Positions 25,879 through 34,835 of a stretch of DNA of 51,879 bases are shown in pieces. Within the stretch, counting starts at the first letter, position 1. Every line of letters begins with the position of its first letter. The stretch is from Bryobacterales bacterium (lineage in GTDB: Bacteria; Acidobacteriota; Terriglobia; Bryobacterales; Bryobacteraceae). The position numbers and the translations under genes were made by a program. The stretch is from contig JADZAF010000138.1 of the NCBI GenBank assembly GCA_020852755.1, forward strand, positions 1 through 51,879, in the 5' to 3' direction. The notes beneath the pieces were generated by a model that worked only from the letters and a program-made list of their open reading frames with translations, was not told where the DNA came from and ran no database searches.

Positions 25879-27683
25879 TCGCGCAGCACCTCCTTTCTCT
25901 GCCTTGTGCGGACCACCAGCTGGCTGAAGGCGTTGATCGCCGCGTACAGGCCGAGGAACCGTTCCAGCACGCTCGAGAACAGGTACACGCCGCCGCCTAC
26001 GAACTGTTCCTCATCGAGTTCGATTTCGACCCGGCGCCCCCGCGCAAACACAATTCCCTGGCCGGACCGCACCGGCGCGAAATGCTCCCGCGACTGGAGC
26101 GCGGTAATTCCGGCCACCTGTTTCTCCAGGTACGGAGAGCCGGTGAAGTCGTAGAGTTTCAGAATCTCCTGAAGCGCTTCCCTGCCCTCGTCGACCAGCG
26201 ACAGGTAATTCAGCGAAAGATGGGAAATCAGGCGCCAGAAGACTTTCCTGCCGAGCGGCGGATGCAGGGCGGCGGTCGGTTTCCTCAGGGCGGTGATGCG
26301 CTTCACGGCCGCCTGGCCTTCCAGTTCGAAGTCGCCCGGCGGCTGGCCGAACGGCAGCCGCGAGGGCAGGTCGCGATTGGAGCAGGTGCAGCGCACGGTC
26401 AGAGTATCGCCGCCCGGAGCGGCCGGATCTCCGGTCAGGTCCACCAGCGAGAGATATACTTCCGAACCCTCGTCGGCCGCCTGAGCGGACAGGCGGCGGC
26501 GCGCGTGCCAGAAGGTCTGGCCGCCATTGCGGAAAGCGCCGTGGCGATAGGAGAAAAAGGGTTCGTAGCGCACCACGTCCCGCGAGCCGGCGCGCGTGGA
26601 TATCACCTCGTCGACGGAATAGACTTCCATCAGGCGGCGCCGGCGCACGTCCGGAATCACCCTGTGCTCGTACCGCGTCCCGTCCAGGAGAATCGGTTCG
26701 GCGGTCTGCGGAAACAGGTTGACCACCGGCGAGCAGTTGAGTTTCAGCGTCTGGGGCTTGACGCCGACTTCCAGCATCTGCTGCCGGTCGTGGCGCTCAA
26801 ACGGCGAGATGAGAACGATCACTTCGGCTCTCGACCCGAAGCCTGCGATCGCCAGACGCTCCAGCCCCGCCAGATCGAAGAAGAAGTATTTCTCCGGAAA
26901 GCTGAAGTACTCCTGGAGAATGCGGTAGCCGGCGAAGGACCGGCGCGGATACGGCAGCACGTCCTCGTCCTCGCTGAAGCCGGCCGGGCGCAGCGAGCCG
27001 GACGGCAGCACCAGGGGCTCCTGGCGGGCGCGGGTTTCCGGATTGCGAACCAGGATGCGGGCGCAGTTGTTGCCCAGCAACTCGTAGAGCGTGTGGACGA
27101 GATTGCTTTCTCCGTTCAAATAGAAGCGCAGGCTCGAAAGGTCCAGACGTTCGAAGCTGACATCCGGCAGGCATTCCAGTTCCAGGCGCAGGGCCGCCGC
27201 CGCTTCCGGAGCGCGCACTGGAGGATCCAGCCGTTCGGGCGCGGCCCACTCGGCCGCAGCCACTTGCACGGGCCACACGGTGGTGTCGTAGCAGGTGCGA
27301 AAACGGCAGGGCGTGCCTTCGAACGGCCGGGTCAGCAGCGGCGAATGCTTCGGAATCCTGAAGCCGGAGGTGAGTTTTCCCTGTTCCGGATCGAGGTGGA
27401 ACTCCACCACGGACATGGACGGAACCGGCCGCAGGTAGTGCGGATAGACGACGCTGAGCAGCGCGTCGGTGATCTCCGGAAACTCGTCGTCGATCTTGAG
27501 GTGAACGCGGGCCGCCAGCAGGGCAAAGGCTTCGACCAGGCGCTCGACATGCGGGTCTTCCACCCGGTCCGGCTCGAGTTGCAGGCGTGCGGCGATCTTG
27601 GGATAGCGGGCGGCGAACTCGGCCCCCATCTGGCGGAGAAAGGTGAGTTCGCGCTCGTAATAGACCAGCAGGTCGTCGCGCAT
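25842..27683 (-). CDS. tssF: T6SS baseplate protein TssF
   Basis: 613 residues, the usual length. It starts MRDDLLVYYERELTFLRQMGAEFAARYPKIAARL, the signature opening of TssF/ImpG, and continues with DPHVERLVEAFALLAARVHLKIDDEFPEITDALLSVVYPHYLRPVPSM. It builds the baseplate wedge. It begins one base after the tssE stop, whose last codons supply the ribosome site (GGGAGAG), and overlaps tssG. Confidence 0.96.
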   Translation of the reverse strand: MRDDLLVYYERELTFLRQMGAEFAARYPKIAARLQLEPDRVEDPHVERLVEAFALLAARVHLKIDDEFPEITDALLSVVYPHYLRPVPSMSVVEFHLDPEQGKLTSGFRIPKHSPLLTRPFEGTPCRFRTCYDTTVWPVQVAAAEWAAPERLDPPVRAPEAAAALRLELECLPDVSFERLDLSSLRFYLNGESNLVHTLYELLGNNCARILVRNPETRARQEPLVLPSGSLRPAGFSEDEDVLPYPRRSFAGYRILQEYFSFPEKYFFFDLAGLERLAIAGFGSRAEVIVLISPFERHDRQQMLEVGVKPQTLKLNCSPVVNLFPQTAEPILLDGTRYEHRVIPDVRRRRLMEVYSVDEVISTRAGSRDVVRYEPFFSYRHGAFRNGGQTFWHARRRLSAQAADEGSEVYLSLVDLTGDPAAPGGDTLTVRCTCSNRDLPSRLPFGQPPGDFELEGQAAVKRITALRKPTAALHPPLGRKVFWRLISHLSLNYLSLVDEGREALQEILKLYDFTGSPYLEKQVAGITALQSREHFAPVRSGQGIVFARGRRVEIELDEEQFVGGGVYLFSSVLERFLGLYAAINAFSQLVVRTRQRKEVLREWPPRAGEQTLL

Positions 27684-27684
27684 T

Positions 27685-28170
27685 CTACTCTCCCTTCACC
27701 TCGTACTGCCCGCTCGGCAGCTCCAGCACGGTGTCAAAGGCAACCGGTTCCGGGCTGGGGGCCACCCGCAGCAGCCCCTGTATGTGAAAGCGGATGCCGC
27801 GGGACACCCCCGGCAGCGCGTCCATGCGCACACGGGCGCCGCTGATGCGGGGCTCAAAGGTCGAGATGGCCACTTCCAGGAACCGCCGCAGCCGGTTCTG
27901 GTCCTTGATGGAACTGAGTCCCAGGGCGGTGATATCGGGGAGGCCGTAAGCATAAACGGAGCGCTCGAGCTCCTTGTACACGCCTTCCTCCAGCGAGGGG
28001 TTCCGCCGGGTATTCAGCAGCCATTCCAGGTCCCGCTTGAGTGAAGCTTTCAGCGCTCGCAGCGACTGGGCCCGGGTGAGCCTGGCCTCGGCCTGGTTCC
28101 TGGGCTCCAGGTCAATCAGCCTGTCAACCACGGACAGCGTTACAACGGGTTCGAGATCGAGTCGCGCCAC
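27685..28170 (-). CDS. tssE: T6SS baseplate protein TssE (gp25-like)
   Basis: 161 residues. It contains the gp25-like core SLKRDLEWLLNTRRNPSLEEGVYKELERSVYAYGLPDITALGLSSIKDQNRLRRFLEVAISTFEPRI, where the Glu-containing segment LERSVYAYGLPD corresponds to the lysozyme-like fold's conserved motif. TssE nucleates sheath assembly. It is packed between tssA (four bases) and tssF (one base) in the operon. Confidence 0.94.
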   Translation of the reverse strand: MARLDLEPVVTLSVVDRLIDLEPRNQAEARLTRAQSLRALKASLKRDLEWLLNTRRNPSLEEGVYKELERSVYAYGLPDITALGLSSIKDQNRLRRFLEVAISTFEPRISGARVRMDALPGVSRGIRFHIQGLLRVAPSPEPVAFDTVLELPSGQYEVKGE

Positions 28171-28174
28171 GCCT

Positions 28175-29983
28175 TTACCCGCAGGACATCGCCTGGACCG
28201 GGTCCAGGCGGCAAATCCGTCCGTAGATGAGTTGCCTCTCTTCGTCCGGACGGCGGAGCACCGTCATGCAGCGGTGCAACAGCACCAGGGGTTGGGCGGT
28301 CGCCTCCGGGGTCTCCCACTCCTCGAGCCGCCGGTTCTCGATTTCGGCCGCCAGATCCTGCAGAATCGGAAATGCGATCAACTCCTTTCCGGAAGCCAGG
28401 CAGACCCGGGCTAACTGAAGCCGGCGCTGGAACCGCTCCCGCCCGCTGCCCGCGGAGGCGATCTCGCGCGAGAGGATCGCGATAGCCTCGTCATGGCGCC
28501 CGGCTCGCAGAGCCGCCTCCGCCAGTTCGCTCGCGTCGGGCGGCGCCAGCTCGCCGGCTTCCTGCTCCTCGCCGGCGTCAATCGGAGCCAGGGAGAGAAG
28601 CGCCTCCGCCGGCGCCGCGGCAGGCGTGATCAGACCGGCGAGCCACTCCTGCGTTTCCCTGTTGGCAGCGGGCGTATCGTCCGTAAGGGTCTGGTCCGGG
28701 AGACCGGGATAGTCGGCCAGCAGGACGCGCAACTCGGAGCGGATGGCCTGCGCCACCGGATCGTACCAGCTTCCCAGCTCGCTGCACGCCCGGACCGCGT
28801 AGCGCTGCAGGTCCAGCCAGCCGCGGCCGCACGGCATTCCCATGGCGGTCTCCGCGACTTCGAGCACCTCCTCCCACAGTCCTTCTGATGCCGCGCGCTT
28901 GAGCCGCTGGCGGATCTCGGTGGGCGGCGTTTCCAGCAGTGCCGGATTCACCTGGTCGCCCCCGGCCCGCAACTCGCCCCACCGGAGCGCCCGCAGCATC
29001 AGGTACGGCACCGGGCTGTACGGCTCCTCCCGCCGCAGGAAAGCTGCGGCCCGGATGACAAGGTCGACGGCATCGTCGCGGCAGGCCGGTTCGCCGGCCG
29101 TCACCCGGGCGGGCGCGCGCCTTGCGGCGGGCTCAGCCGGGCCGGGTTCCTCCTCGGGGATGTCGGACGGGATTTCGGCGGGCTCCACCTCCGCTTCCGC
29201 CGGAACCTCGTCAGGCTCCTGTCCCCGCTTGGCAGCCAGGAGGACGTGGGCGGTTTGCTGGAGTTCTTCAAGCGCGGCGCGCAACCCGCTGAAACTGGGT
29301 GGTTCCTCCGTGAACTTCCGGTCGGTGAAGGCTTCGAGTTGCCGCAGTTCTTCGGCGGAAGCGTCAAGTTCCTGTTTCAGATCGGTGTAGAACGCCTTGG
29401 GAGTGCGCTGGAAGTCCTCGTCGAACTGCTCGGCCGGGATCTTGCCCTCTTCGATCGCGGCGCTGCGAGCCTGCAGCTTCTCGGTGTCGCCGCCGCAGCT
29501 CTCCTCGCTGCCGACCGCACGGGATTCCTTGTACTGATACCAGTTGAGCCCGCCCCGGGTAAGCGGCGCGCTCCGCAGCGCATCGCCGAGGTGAGAGCCG
29601 ATCCACTCCAGTATGCCGGCCCGCATGAAGGGGTCGCCGTCCTCAAGTTCCGGGTAGAGCGAGTCCCAGTATCGTTCGAGCAGCTCCCGTGTGAACGCAA
29701 GTCCCTGGCGGAGACCGGCGACCCCCTCCTTGAACACCAGCGCTTCCACCAGCCAGGCGGTGAGCTGCAGGTCCTTGCCGCGGGTAGCGATCGCGTCGCC
29801 GGCCAGCCGGATCACCGTGGCATAGTCGGCCCGCTTGACCTCGCGCGACCAGATGCCCTGGGCCAGATTGTCATCCTGGCGCCGGGCCTCCTTGATCTTG
29901 TCGTAAACGGGATCGAACCTCAGGGGAACGCCGCAGGGGTTCCCCTCGCCAAGCGGATTGAGAAGGTCGTCACGCAACGGCAT
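28175..29983 (-). CDS. tssA: T6SS cap/priming protein TssA
   Basis: 602 residues. The ImpA_N domain is clear: LLNPLGEGNPCGVPLRFDPVYDKIKEARRQDDN at 8-40, then SREVKRADYATVIRLAGDAIATRGKDLQLTAWLVEAL and GLRQGLAFTRELLERYWDSLYPELEDGDPFMRAGILEWIGSHLGDAL. A Pro/Glu-rich linker (about 255-295) separates it from a C-terminal helical domain. TssA primes the baseplate and tail-tube growth. The start overlaps the end of tagJ by 14 bases. Confidence 0.93.
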   Translation of the reverse strand: MPLRDDLLNPLGEGNPCGVPLRFDPVYDKIKEARRQDDNLAQGIWSREVKRADYATVIRLAGDAIATRGKDLQLTAWLVEALVFKEGVAGLRQGLAFTRELLERYWDSLYPELEDGDPFMRAGILEWIGSHLGDALRSAPLTRGGLNWYQYKESRAVGSEESCGGDTEKLQARSAAIEEGKIPAEQFDEDFQRTPKAFYTDLKQELDASAEELRQLEAFTDRKFTEEPPSFSGLRAALEELQQTAHVLLAAKRGQEPDEVPAEAEVEPAEIPSDIPEEEPGPAEPAARRAPARVTAGEPACRDDAVDLVIRAAAFLRREEPYSPVPYLMLRALRWGELRAGGDQVNPALLETPPTEIRQRLKRAASEGLWEEVLEVAETAMGMPCGRGWLDLQRYAVRACSELGSWYDPVAQAIRSELRVLLADYPGLPDQTLTDDTPAANRETQEWLAGLITPAAAPAEALLSLAPIDAGEEQEAGELAPPDASELAEAALRAGRHDEAIAILSREIASAGSGRERFQRRLQLARVCLASGKELIAFPILQDLAAEIENRRLEEWETPEATAQPLVLLHRCMTVLRRPDEERQLIYGRICRLDPVQAMSCG

Positions 29984-30704
29984 CGGGATCCCGAAGCGGG
30001 CCGGCGTGGATCTCGAGCTCTCGGACCTCCAGATAGGGAAACTCTTCGCCGTCCACCAGGAGCATCTTCTGCCCGAAAGGCACCGTCTGCCCCGCTTCGT
30101 CCTCCTCCCAGACCGTCATCCGGCCGAGGCGGACGTTGGAATCCTGGTGGCGCCAGCTGAGCGGCGCCAGGGCCGGCGTGAGGACTTCTCCGAGTTCGAC
30201 GCCGCGGAAGCCGGGTCCGGTCACTAGCCGGACCGGGGCCCAGAGCAGATCGCGCAGGCGCCTGGGCGGCTCCATGCGGAGCCGGGCTACGTGCTCGAAG
30301 GGGATCCACAGCACATCGCCCGCCGCATATACCTCGAGTCGCGCTCCCACGCGGGGATCGCCATCCTCCAGCGATTCGAAGCGAGCGCCGTTGAGAGTGC
30401 CGGCCACCGGCGCCGGTGAGCCGGCGCCGGATTTCGGGTACTCTCCCTTTTCAAACCGGGCTTGCCGCTGCCGCTCGGCGTGCAGGGCCGCGTGGTAGAT
30501 CAGGCCGCCGGTGGCCGCATCCGCGCTGCCGGCGGCGAGCAGATCGAGCTGTTTCTGGGCACGGTCGTACTGGCCGGCGAAGCACAGCAACTCGAAGAGA
30601 AACGTGCGCCCCCGGACATCGCCCGGCTGCGCCCGTAGCGCCGCGCTTTGTGCTTGAATCGCCTCGTCCAGCCTGCCGGCCCCGTAGAGTTCGGCCGCAG
30701 TCAT
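29970..30704 (-). CDS. tagJ: T6SS accessory protein TagJ/ImpE (SciE type)
   Basis: 244 residues. An N-terminal tetratricopeptide-like helical part (ELYGAGRLDEAIQAQSAALRAQPGDVRGRTFLFELLCFAGQYDRAQKQLDLL) is followed by a beta-rich ImpE domain (DVLWIPFEHVARLRMEPPRRLRDLLWAPVRLVTGPGFRGVELGEVLTPALAPLSW). This is the ImpE/SciE family (TagJ), which in other bacteria binds TssB and modulates sheath disassembly by ClpV. It lies between hcp and tssA. Confidence 0.92.
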   Translation of the reverse strand: MTAAELYGAGRLDEAIQAQSAALRAQPGDVRGRTFLFELLCFAGQYDRAQKQLDLLAAGSADAATGGLIYHAALHAERQRQARFEKGEYPKSGAGSPAPVAGTLNGARFESLEDGDPRVGARLEVYAAGDVLWIPFEHVARLRMEPPRRLRDLLWAPVRLVTGPGFRGVELGEVLTPALAPLSWRHQDSNVRLGRMTVWEEDEAGQTVPFGQKMLLVDGEEFPYLEVRELEIHAGPLRDPDAVA

Positions 30705-30719
30705 GGATTCAGGCCCGGG

Positions 30720-31202
30720 CTATCCGCCCACGTTCTTCTTCTGGTCCCAGTGCGACTTGATGGCCCCGCCCAGGGTTCCATCCGGCTTCTGCTCGTGATA
30801 CTCGATCTCGTACTTGGAGAAATTGAAGGCAATGGTTTCGGTGGGGATCTCCTCGGCGCCCGAGCCTCCCGTCTGGTAACTGGAGACGAGCACGTCGGTG
30901 AGCTTCAGCTTATAGTACTCCTGCTGCTCCTTTCCGGCCTTGCGCGCGGTCAAAAGGGCATTCTTGATGTGCTCGCCGCTGCAGCAGGCCAGCATGAGCT
31001 TCGGCGAGGCTTTATCCGTCCTTTTGACGAAATTCAGATCCTGAATGGAAACCCGGCCCGCGCCGGCCCCGCCGCCGTAGCCGGAGGTCCCACTCTGACT
31101 TAACCCCCACGACCAGGACAGAAGCTCAATCTCGTTCTTGTGTTTGGCGTCCTGGCTTTCCCCATCGATGCCGTCAATCTTCAGGAAAAAATCAACTGCC
31201 AT
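30720..31202 (-). CDS. tssD: T6SS tail-tube protein Hcp
   Basis: 160 residues; ATG preceded by GGAGGATAACC. It starts MAVDFFLKIDGIDGESQDAKHKNEIELLSWSWG, the standard Hcp opening, and has VSIQDLNFVKRTDKASPKLMLACCSGEHIKNALLTARKAG and the closing ETIAFNFSKYEIEYHEQKPDG. Hcp hexamers stack into the inner tube and can carry small effectors. One copy is present in the window, between tssC and tagJ. Confidence 0.97.
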   Translation of the reverse strand: MAVDFFLKIDGIDGESQDAKHKNEIELLSWSWGLSQSGTSGYGGGAGAGRVSIQDLNFVKRTDKASPKLMLACCSGEHIKNALLTARKAGKEQQEYYKLKLTDVLVSSYQTGGSGAEEIPTETIAFNFSKYEIEYHEQKPDGTLGGAIKSHWDQKKNVGG

Positions 31203-31267
31203 GGTCGGTTATCCTCCTTCACTCGACAACCTTGGTCTTGTGGCCGGCCGCCAGGGGCTGCCGGCGG

Positions 31268-32764
31268 TTACCCCCGAGTCGACTGGGGCAGTTCCGCCAC
31301 GAGCCGCAGCGAGACAGTCAACTCATCCAGTTGGAAGTGCGGCCGCAGAAACGCAACCGCCTTGTAAGCGCCCGGCTTGCCGGGAATTTCGGATACTTCC
31401 ACGCGCGCTTCACGCAGGGGATACTGCGACTTGGTCTCCTGGCTGGCGTTGTCGTCTTCAGTGACATACTGGGTGATCCACTGGTTCAGGAAGCGCTGGC
31501 AATCGGAACGCGACATGAAGCTGCCGATCTTGTCGCGCATCATGGACTTCAGATAGTGAGCGAAGCGGGACATCGCCAGGATGTAAGGCAGCTGGGTGGC
31601 GATGCGGGCGTTCGCGGTGGCCTGCTCCTTGTCGTACACCTTGGGTTTCTGACAGGATTGCACGCTGAAGAAGGCGGCGTAGTCGGTCCCCTTGCAGTGC
31701 ACCAGCGGGATCAGGCCGTTGTCCGCCAGTTCCTTCTCCCTGCGGTCGGTCACGGCCACCTCGGTGGGGCACTTCATGGCCACGTCGCCTTCGTCGGTGT
31801 AGAAGTTGTGTACCGGCAGGCCTTCGACCAGGCCTCCGCCTTCGACACCCCGGATGGCGGCGCACCAGCCATAATCGTGAAACGCCGCGGTCAGGCGGGC
31901 GGCCAGCGCGTAGGCCGCGTTGCCCCACAGGTACTTGGAGTGGTCGGCGCCATCCACCCCTTCCTCGTAGTTGAAGGCCTCCACCGGGACGTTCTCCTTG
32001 CCGTACGGAAGCCGCATGAGGATGTGCGGCATGGTGAGGCCCACGTAGCGCGAGTCCTCGCTCTGCCGGAAGGACTTCCATTTCGCATACGTGGTGGAGT
32101 CGAAGATCTTGCCGATGTCCCGCGGCGCTCCCAGGTCGGTGAAACTATCCAGGTTCAGGAACTGCGGAGAAGCCGCCGACAGGAAGGGAGCATGAGCCGC
32201 CGCGGCCACCTGCGAGACCTTCTCGAGCAGTTCCACATCCTCCGGTCCGGGGCTGAACTCGTAGTCCCCGACCAGCGCCGCGAACGGCGCCCCGCCGAAC
32301 ATGCCGAACTCTTCCTCGTAAACCTTCTTGAACAGCATGCTCTGGTCGAACTCCGGCGCGCGCTGCAAGTCCCGCAGCAGTTCCTTCTTGGAGACGTTGA
32401 GGACCTTGATCTTCAGCATCTCGCTGGTGCTGCTCTGGTCCAGCAGGTACTTCAGACCCCGCCACGACGCCTCCAGCTTCTGGAAGTCGGGATGATGCAG
32501 GATTTCGTTCAACTGGATGGAGATCAGGTGGTCGATCTGAGCGATACGGGCGTTGATCATGGCCTCCGCGTCCCGGGAGACCGTCATCGATCCTTCCAGA
32601 ACCTGGGCCACGAACTCTTTCACCAGGTCCCGGCCCCGCTCGCGCGCCGCGGCGTCCCGGGCGAGACGCCCTTCTTCCACGATCCGGTCAAGCAGACTGA
32701 CAGGCGCCTGCTCCTCGACCTGCTTGACCTCGGCTGCCTGCGATTGTTTCCGCGCTTCCGGCAT
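31268..32764 (-). CDS. tssC: T6SS sheath protein TssC (VipB)
   Basis: 498 residues, the usual length. Family signatures include ARIAQIDHLISIQLNEILHHPDFQKLEASWRGLKYLLDQS, FGGAPFAALVGDYEFSPGPEDVELLEKVSQVAAAAHAPFLSAASPQF, MPHILMRLPYGKENVPVEAFNYEE and the C-terminal FSVQSCQKPKVYDKEQATANARIATQLPYILAMSRFAHYLK. With TssB it forms the contractile sheath. The start is two bases from the tssB stop. Confidence 0.97.
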   Translation of the reverse strand: MPEARKQSQAAEVKQVEEQAPVSLLDRIVEEGRLARDAAARERGRDLVKEFVAQVLEGSMTVSRDAEAMINARIAQIDHLISIQLNEILHHPDFQKLEASWRGLKYLLDQSSTSEMLKIKVLNVSKKELLRDLQRAPEFDQSMLFKKVYEEEFGMFGGAPFAALVGDYEFSPGPEDVELLEKVSQVAAAAHAPFLSAASPQFLNLDSFTDLGAPRDIGKIFDSTTYAKWKSFRQSEDSRYVGLTMPHILMRLPYGKENVPVEAFNYEEGVDGADHSKYLWGNAAYALAARLTAAFHDYGWCAAIRGVEGGGLVEGLPVHNFYTDEGDVAMKCPTEVAVTDRREKELADNGLIPLVHCKGTDYAAFFSVQSCQKPKVYDKEQATANARIATQLPYILAMSRFAHYLKSMMRDKIGSFMSRSDCQRFLNQWITQYVTEDDNASQETKSQYPLREARVEVSEIPGKPGAYKAVAFLRPHFQLDELTVSLRLVAELPQSTRG

Positions 32765-32766
32765 GA

Positions 32767-33285
32767 TTACTCTCCCTTTTCAGGCTGGCCTAACTCGGTT
32801 CGCAGCTTTGCCAGACTCTCGGTATTGTTGACGGCATCGAGCAGCAGTTCTTCCAGTTTCTCGTTGCCTTGCAGTCCGCCGCGCAGGTCGCTCAGCTTGG
32901 TTCGCAATTCCAGCATCTCCCGCAGCGGTTTGACCTGGCGCGCCACCTGCTCCGGCTGAAAATCATCGAGTTTCTTGAAATCCAGGTCGACCTTCAACTT
33001 ACCGGCAGCGGGGTCCTCGCTGAGCTTGTTCTCTACCGAGAAGGAAAGGTGAGGACTCATCGCTTCCAGCACACTGTCAAAGTTGTCCGGGGTCACCTCG
33101 ACAAACTTGCGGTCTTTCAACCTGGGAAGCGGCTCCCGCGGGCTCCCGGCGAAATCCCCCAGCACGCCCATCACGAACGGCAGTTCCTTCACTTCGATCG
33201 CGTCGCCGATTTCGACGTCGTAAGTAATGTGAACACGTGGCGGGCGGACTTTTTCCAGCTTCTTGTGAACGCTCTGTCTTGCCAT
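32767..33285 (-). CDS. tssB: T6SS sheath protein TssB (VipA)
   Basis: 172 residues from the ATG at 33285, which has GAGGAGG upstream; the open frame extends to 33483 but the extra 66 residues look non-coding. The protein begins MARQSVHKKLEKVRPPRVHITYDVEIGDAIEVKELPFVMGVLGDFAG and has FVEVTPDNFDSVLEAMSPHL, both typical. It heads the long minus-strand T6SS operon that runs to 16638. Confidence 0.96.
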   Translation of the reverse strand: MARQSVHKKLEKVRPPRVHITYDVEIGDAIEVKELPFVMGVLGDFAGSPREPLPRLKDRKFVEVTPDNFDSVLEAMSPHLSFSVENKLSEDPAAGKLKVDLDFKKLDDFQPEQVARQVKPLREMLELRTKLSDLRGGLQGNEKLEELLLDAVNNTESLAKLRTELGQPEKGE

Positions 33286-33476
33286 GACGCCTCCTCTGCG
33301 GAGTGTTGTTACCCTCTGGGATGCAAGCAGCGGATCACGCACTTTTCCGCGAGGCAACAGTGTATCAGAAAACACCTTGGATAACCAGAGGTTTAGGCGT
33401 CCAAATTCCTCTGCCCGGGGATGCGTCCGGCTTCCCGGACCTGTTCGATCACCCGGCCTTGTGTTACTTTTGGTGA

Positions 33477-34835
33477 GTGGCAAAACGCCTGCAACCGGTT
33501 GTCTGGTCGAAGGGAACCTTCCTGACGCCCCAGCACCTGCAGATCCAGGACCGGTTTGCGGAAAGCTGCCTGCAGTTTCGTCTCGACGCCCTGAACTTCT
33601 GCCCCTGGGGATTCTCCGCTCTCCTGCTGGACCAGGAGGCCCTGGCGGCCGGCAGCCTGTCGATCACCCGGGCCACGGGCATCTTTCCGGACGGGCTGCT
33701 CTTCGATATCCCCGATTCCGACCCGGCCCCTCCGCCCAAGCCGCTGGAACACTATTTCGACCAGGCCGGACACGTGGCCTTCTTTTCGCTGGCAATTCCC
33801 CCGTACCGGGAGGGCGGGCTGAACATCTCCGCCGAACCCGGCGGCGCCGATACCCGCTACCTGGCCGAGGTCGCTACGGTGCGCGACGAGCTTTCCGCCC
33901 GCACCGAAAAGCCGCTGCAGGTGGCCCGCAAGAACTTCCGGATCCTGGAAGCCGGCGAGGTCCGCCGCGGCACCCCTGCCCTGAGCCTGGCGGCCGTCAG
34001 GAAGACCGAGTCCGGCGCCTTCCAGGCCGACTCTCTCTTCATCCCCCCCCTGCTGGACATCGGCGCCAGCGACGCGATTCTGTCCATCGTCCGGCGGCTG
34101 GTGGAGATCCTCACCGCCAAGAGCGGCCAGATCGCCGGCTTCCGCCGCCAGAAGAACCAGAGCCTGGCCGACTTCACCGCCTCCGACGTGGCCAATTTCT
34201 GGCTGCTGTACACCGTCAACGGGTACCTGCCGGTGCTGCGCCACCTCTTCGAGACCCGGCGCGGCCACCCGGAACGGCTCTACGCCGGGATGTTGAGCAT
34301 CGCCGGAGCGCTGACCACGTTTTCGAGCGAGATCCGTCCCCGCGACCTGCCTGCCTACGACCACAACAGCCTGGGCGAGTGTTTCCGCGACCTGGACCAG
34401 AAGCTGCGGACCCTGCTGGAAACGGTGGTGCCCTCTAACTTCGTGGCGCTGCCCCTCCGGGCGGTCCAACCGTTCATCTGGGCCGCCGCCCTGGACGAGG
34501 ACCGCTATCTGGCGAACACGCGCCTGTACCTTGCGGTTCGTGCGGGGGTCGGCGAGGCGGAGGTCATCCGCAAGACGCCGGCTCTGGTCAAAGTGTGCTC
34601 GGCGAACCACATTGAGCACCTCGTCCGGCACGCGCTGCCGGGCGTGGAATTGACCCACGTGCCCAACCCGCCCCGCTCGATCCCCATCAAGCTGGATTAC
34701 CAGTACTTCAGCCTGAGCCAGTCGGGGGTGGCCTGGGAGGCGATCGGGCGGGCGCGCAACCTGGCGGCCTACGTGCCTGCCGAACTGCCCGACCCCAGGC
34801 TCGAACTGATCATCCTGCTTCCCCAGGCAGCTTGA
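33477..34835 (+). CDS. tssK: T6SS baseplate protein TssK, copy 1
   Basis: 452 residues from a GTG with a weak GGTGA upstream. TssK signatures: PVVWSKGTFLTPQHLQIQDRF, ATGIFPDGLLFDIPDSDPAPPP, RTEKPLQVARKNFRIL, FWLLYTVNGYLPVLRHLFETRRGHPERLYAGMLSIAGALTTFS, and the C-terminal LPGVELTHVPNPPRSIPIKLDYQYFSL. TssK trimers join the TssEFG wedge to the membrane complex. It is divergent from tssB (about 190 bases between starts) and is one of two same-length, clearly diverged TssK paralogues in the island. Its last 26 bases overlap the convergent methyltransferase gene. Confidence 0.95.
   Translation: MAKRLQPVVWSKGTFLTPQHLQIQDRFAESCLQFRLDALNFCPWGFSALLLDQEALAAGSLSITRATGIFPDGLLFDIPDSDPAPPPKPLEHYFDQAGHVAFFSLAIPPYREGGLNISAEPGGADTRYLAEVATVRDELSARTEKPLQVARKNFRILEAGEVRRGTPALSLAAVRKTESGAFQADSLFIPPLLDIGASDAILSIVRRLVEILTAKSGQIAGFRRQKNQSLADFTASDVANFWLLYTVNGYLPVLRHLFETRRGHPERLYAGMLSIAGALTTFSSEIRPRDLPAYDHNSLGECFRDLDQKLRTLLETVVPSNFVALPLRAVQPFIWAAALDEDRYLANTRLYLAVRAGVGEAEVIRKTPALVKVCSANHIEHLVRHALPGVELTHVPNPPRSIPIKLDYQYFSLSQSGVAWEAIGRARNLAAYVPAELPDPRLELIILLPQAA

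Noticed and set aside
33286..33476. Divergent sigma-70 promoters between tssB and tssK1.
   Set aside because: Several AT-rich hexamers are present, but none has a paired -35/-10 at acceptable spacing.
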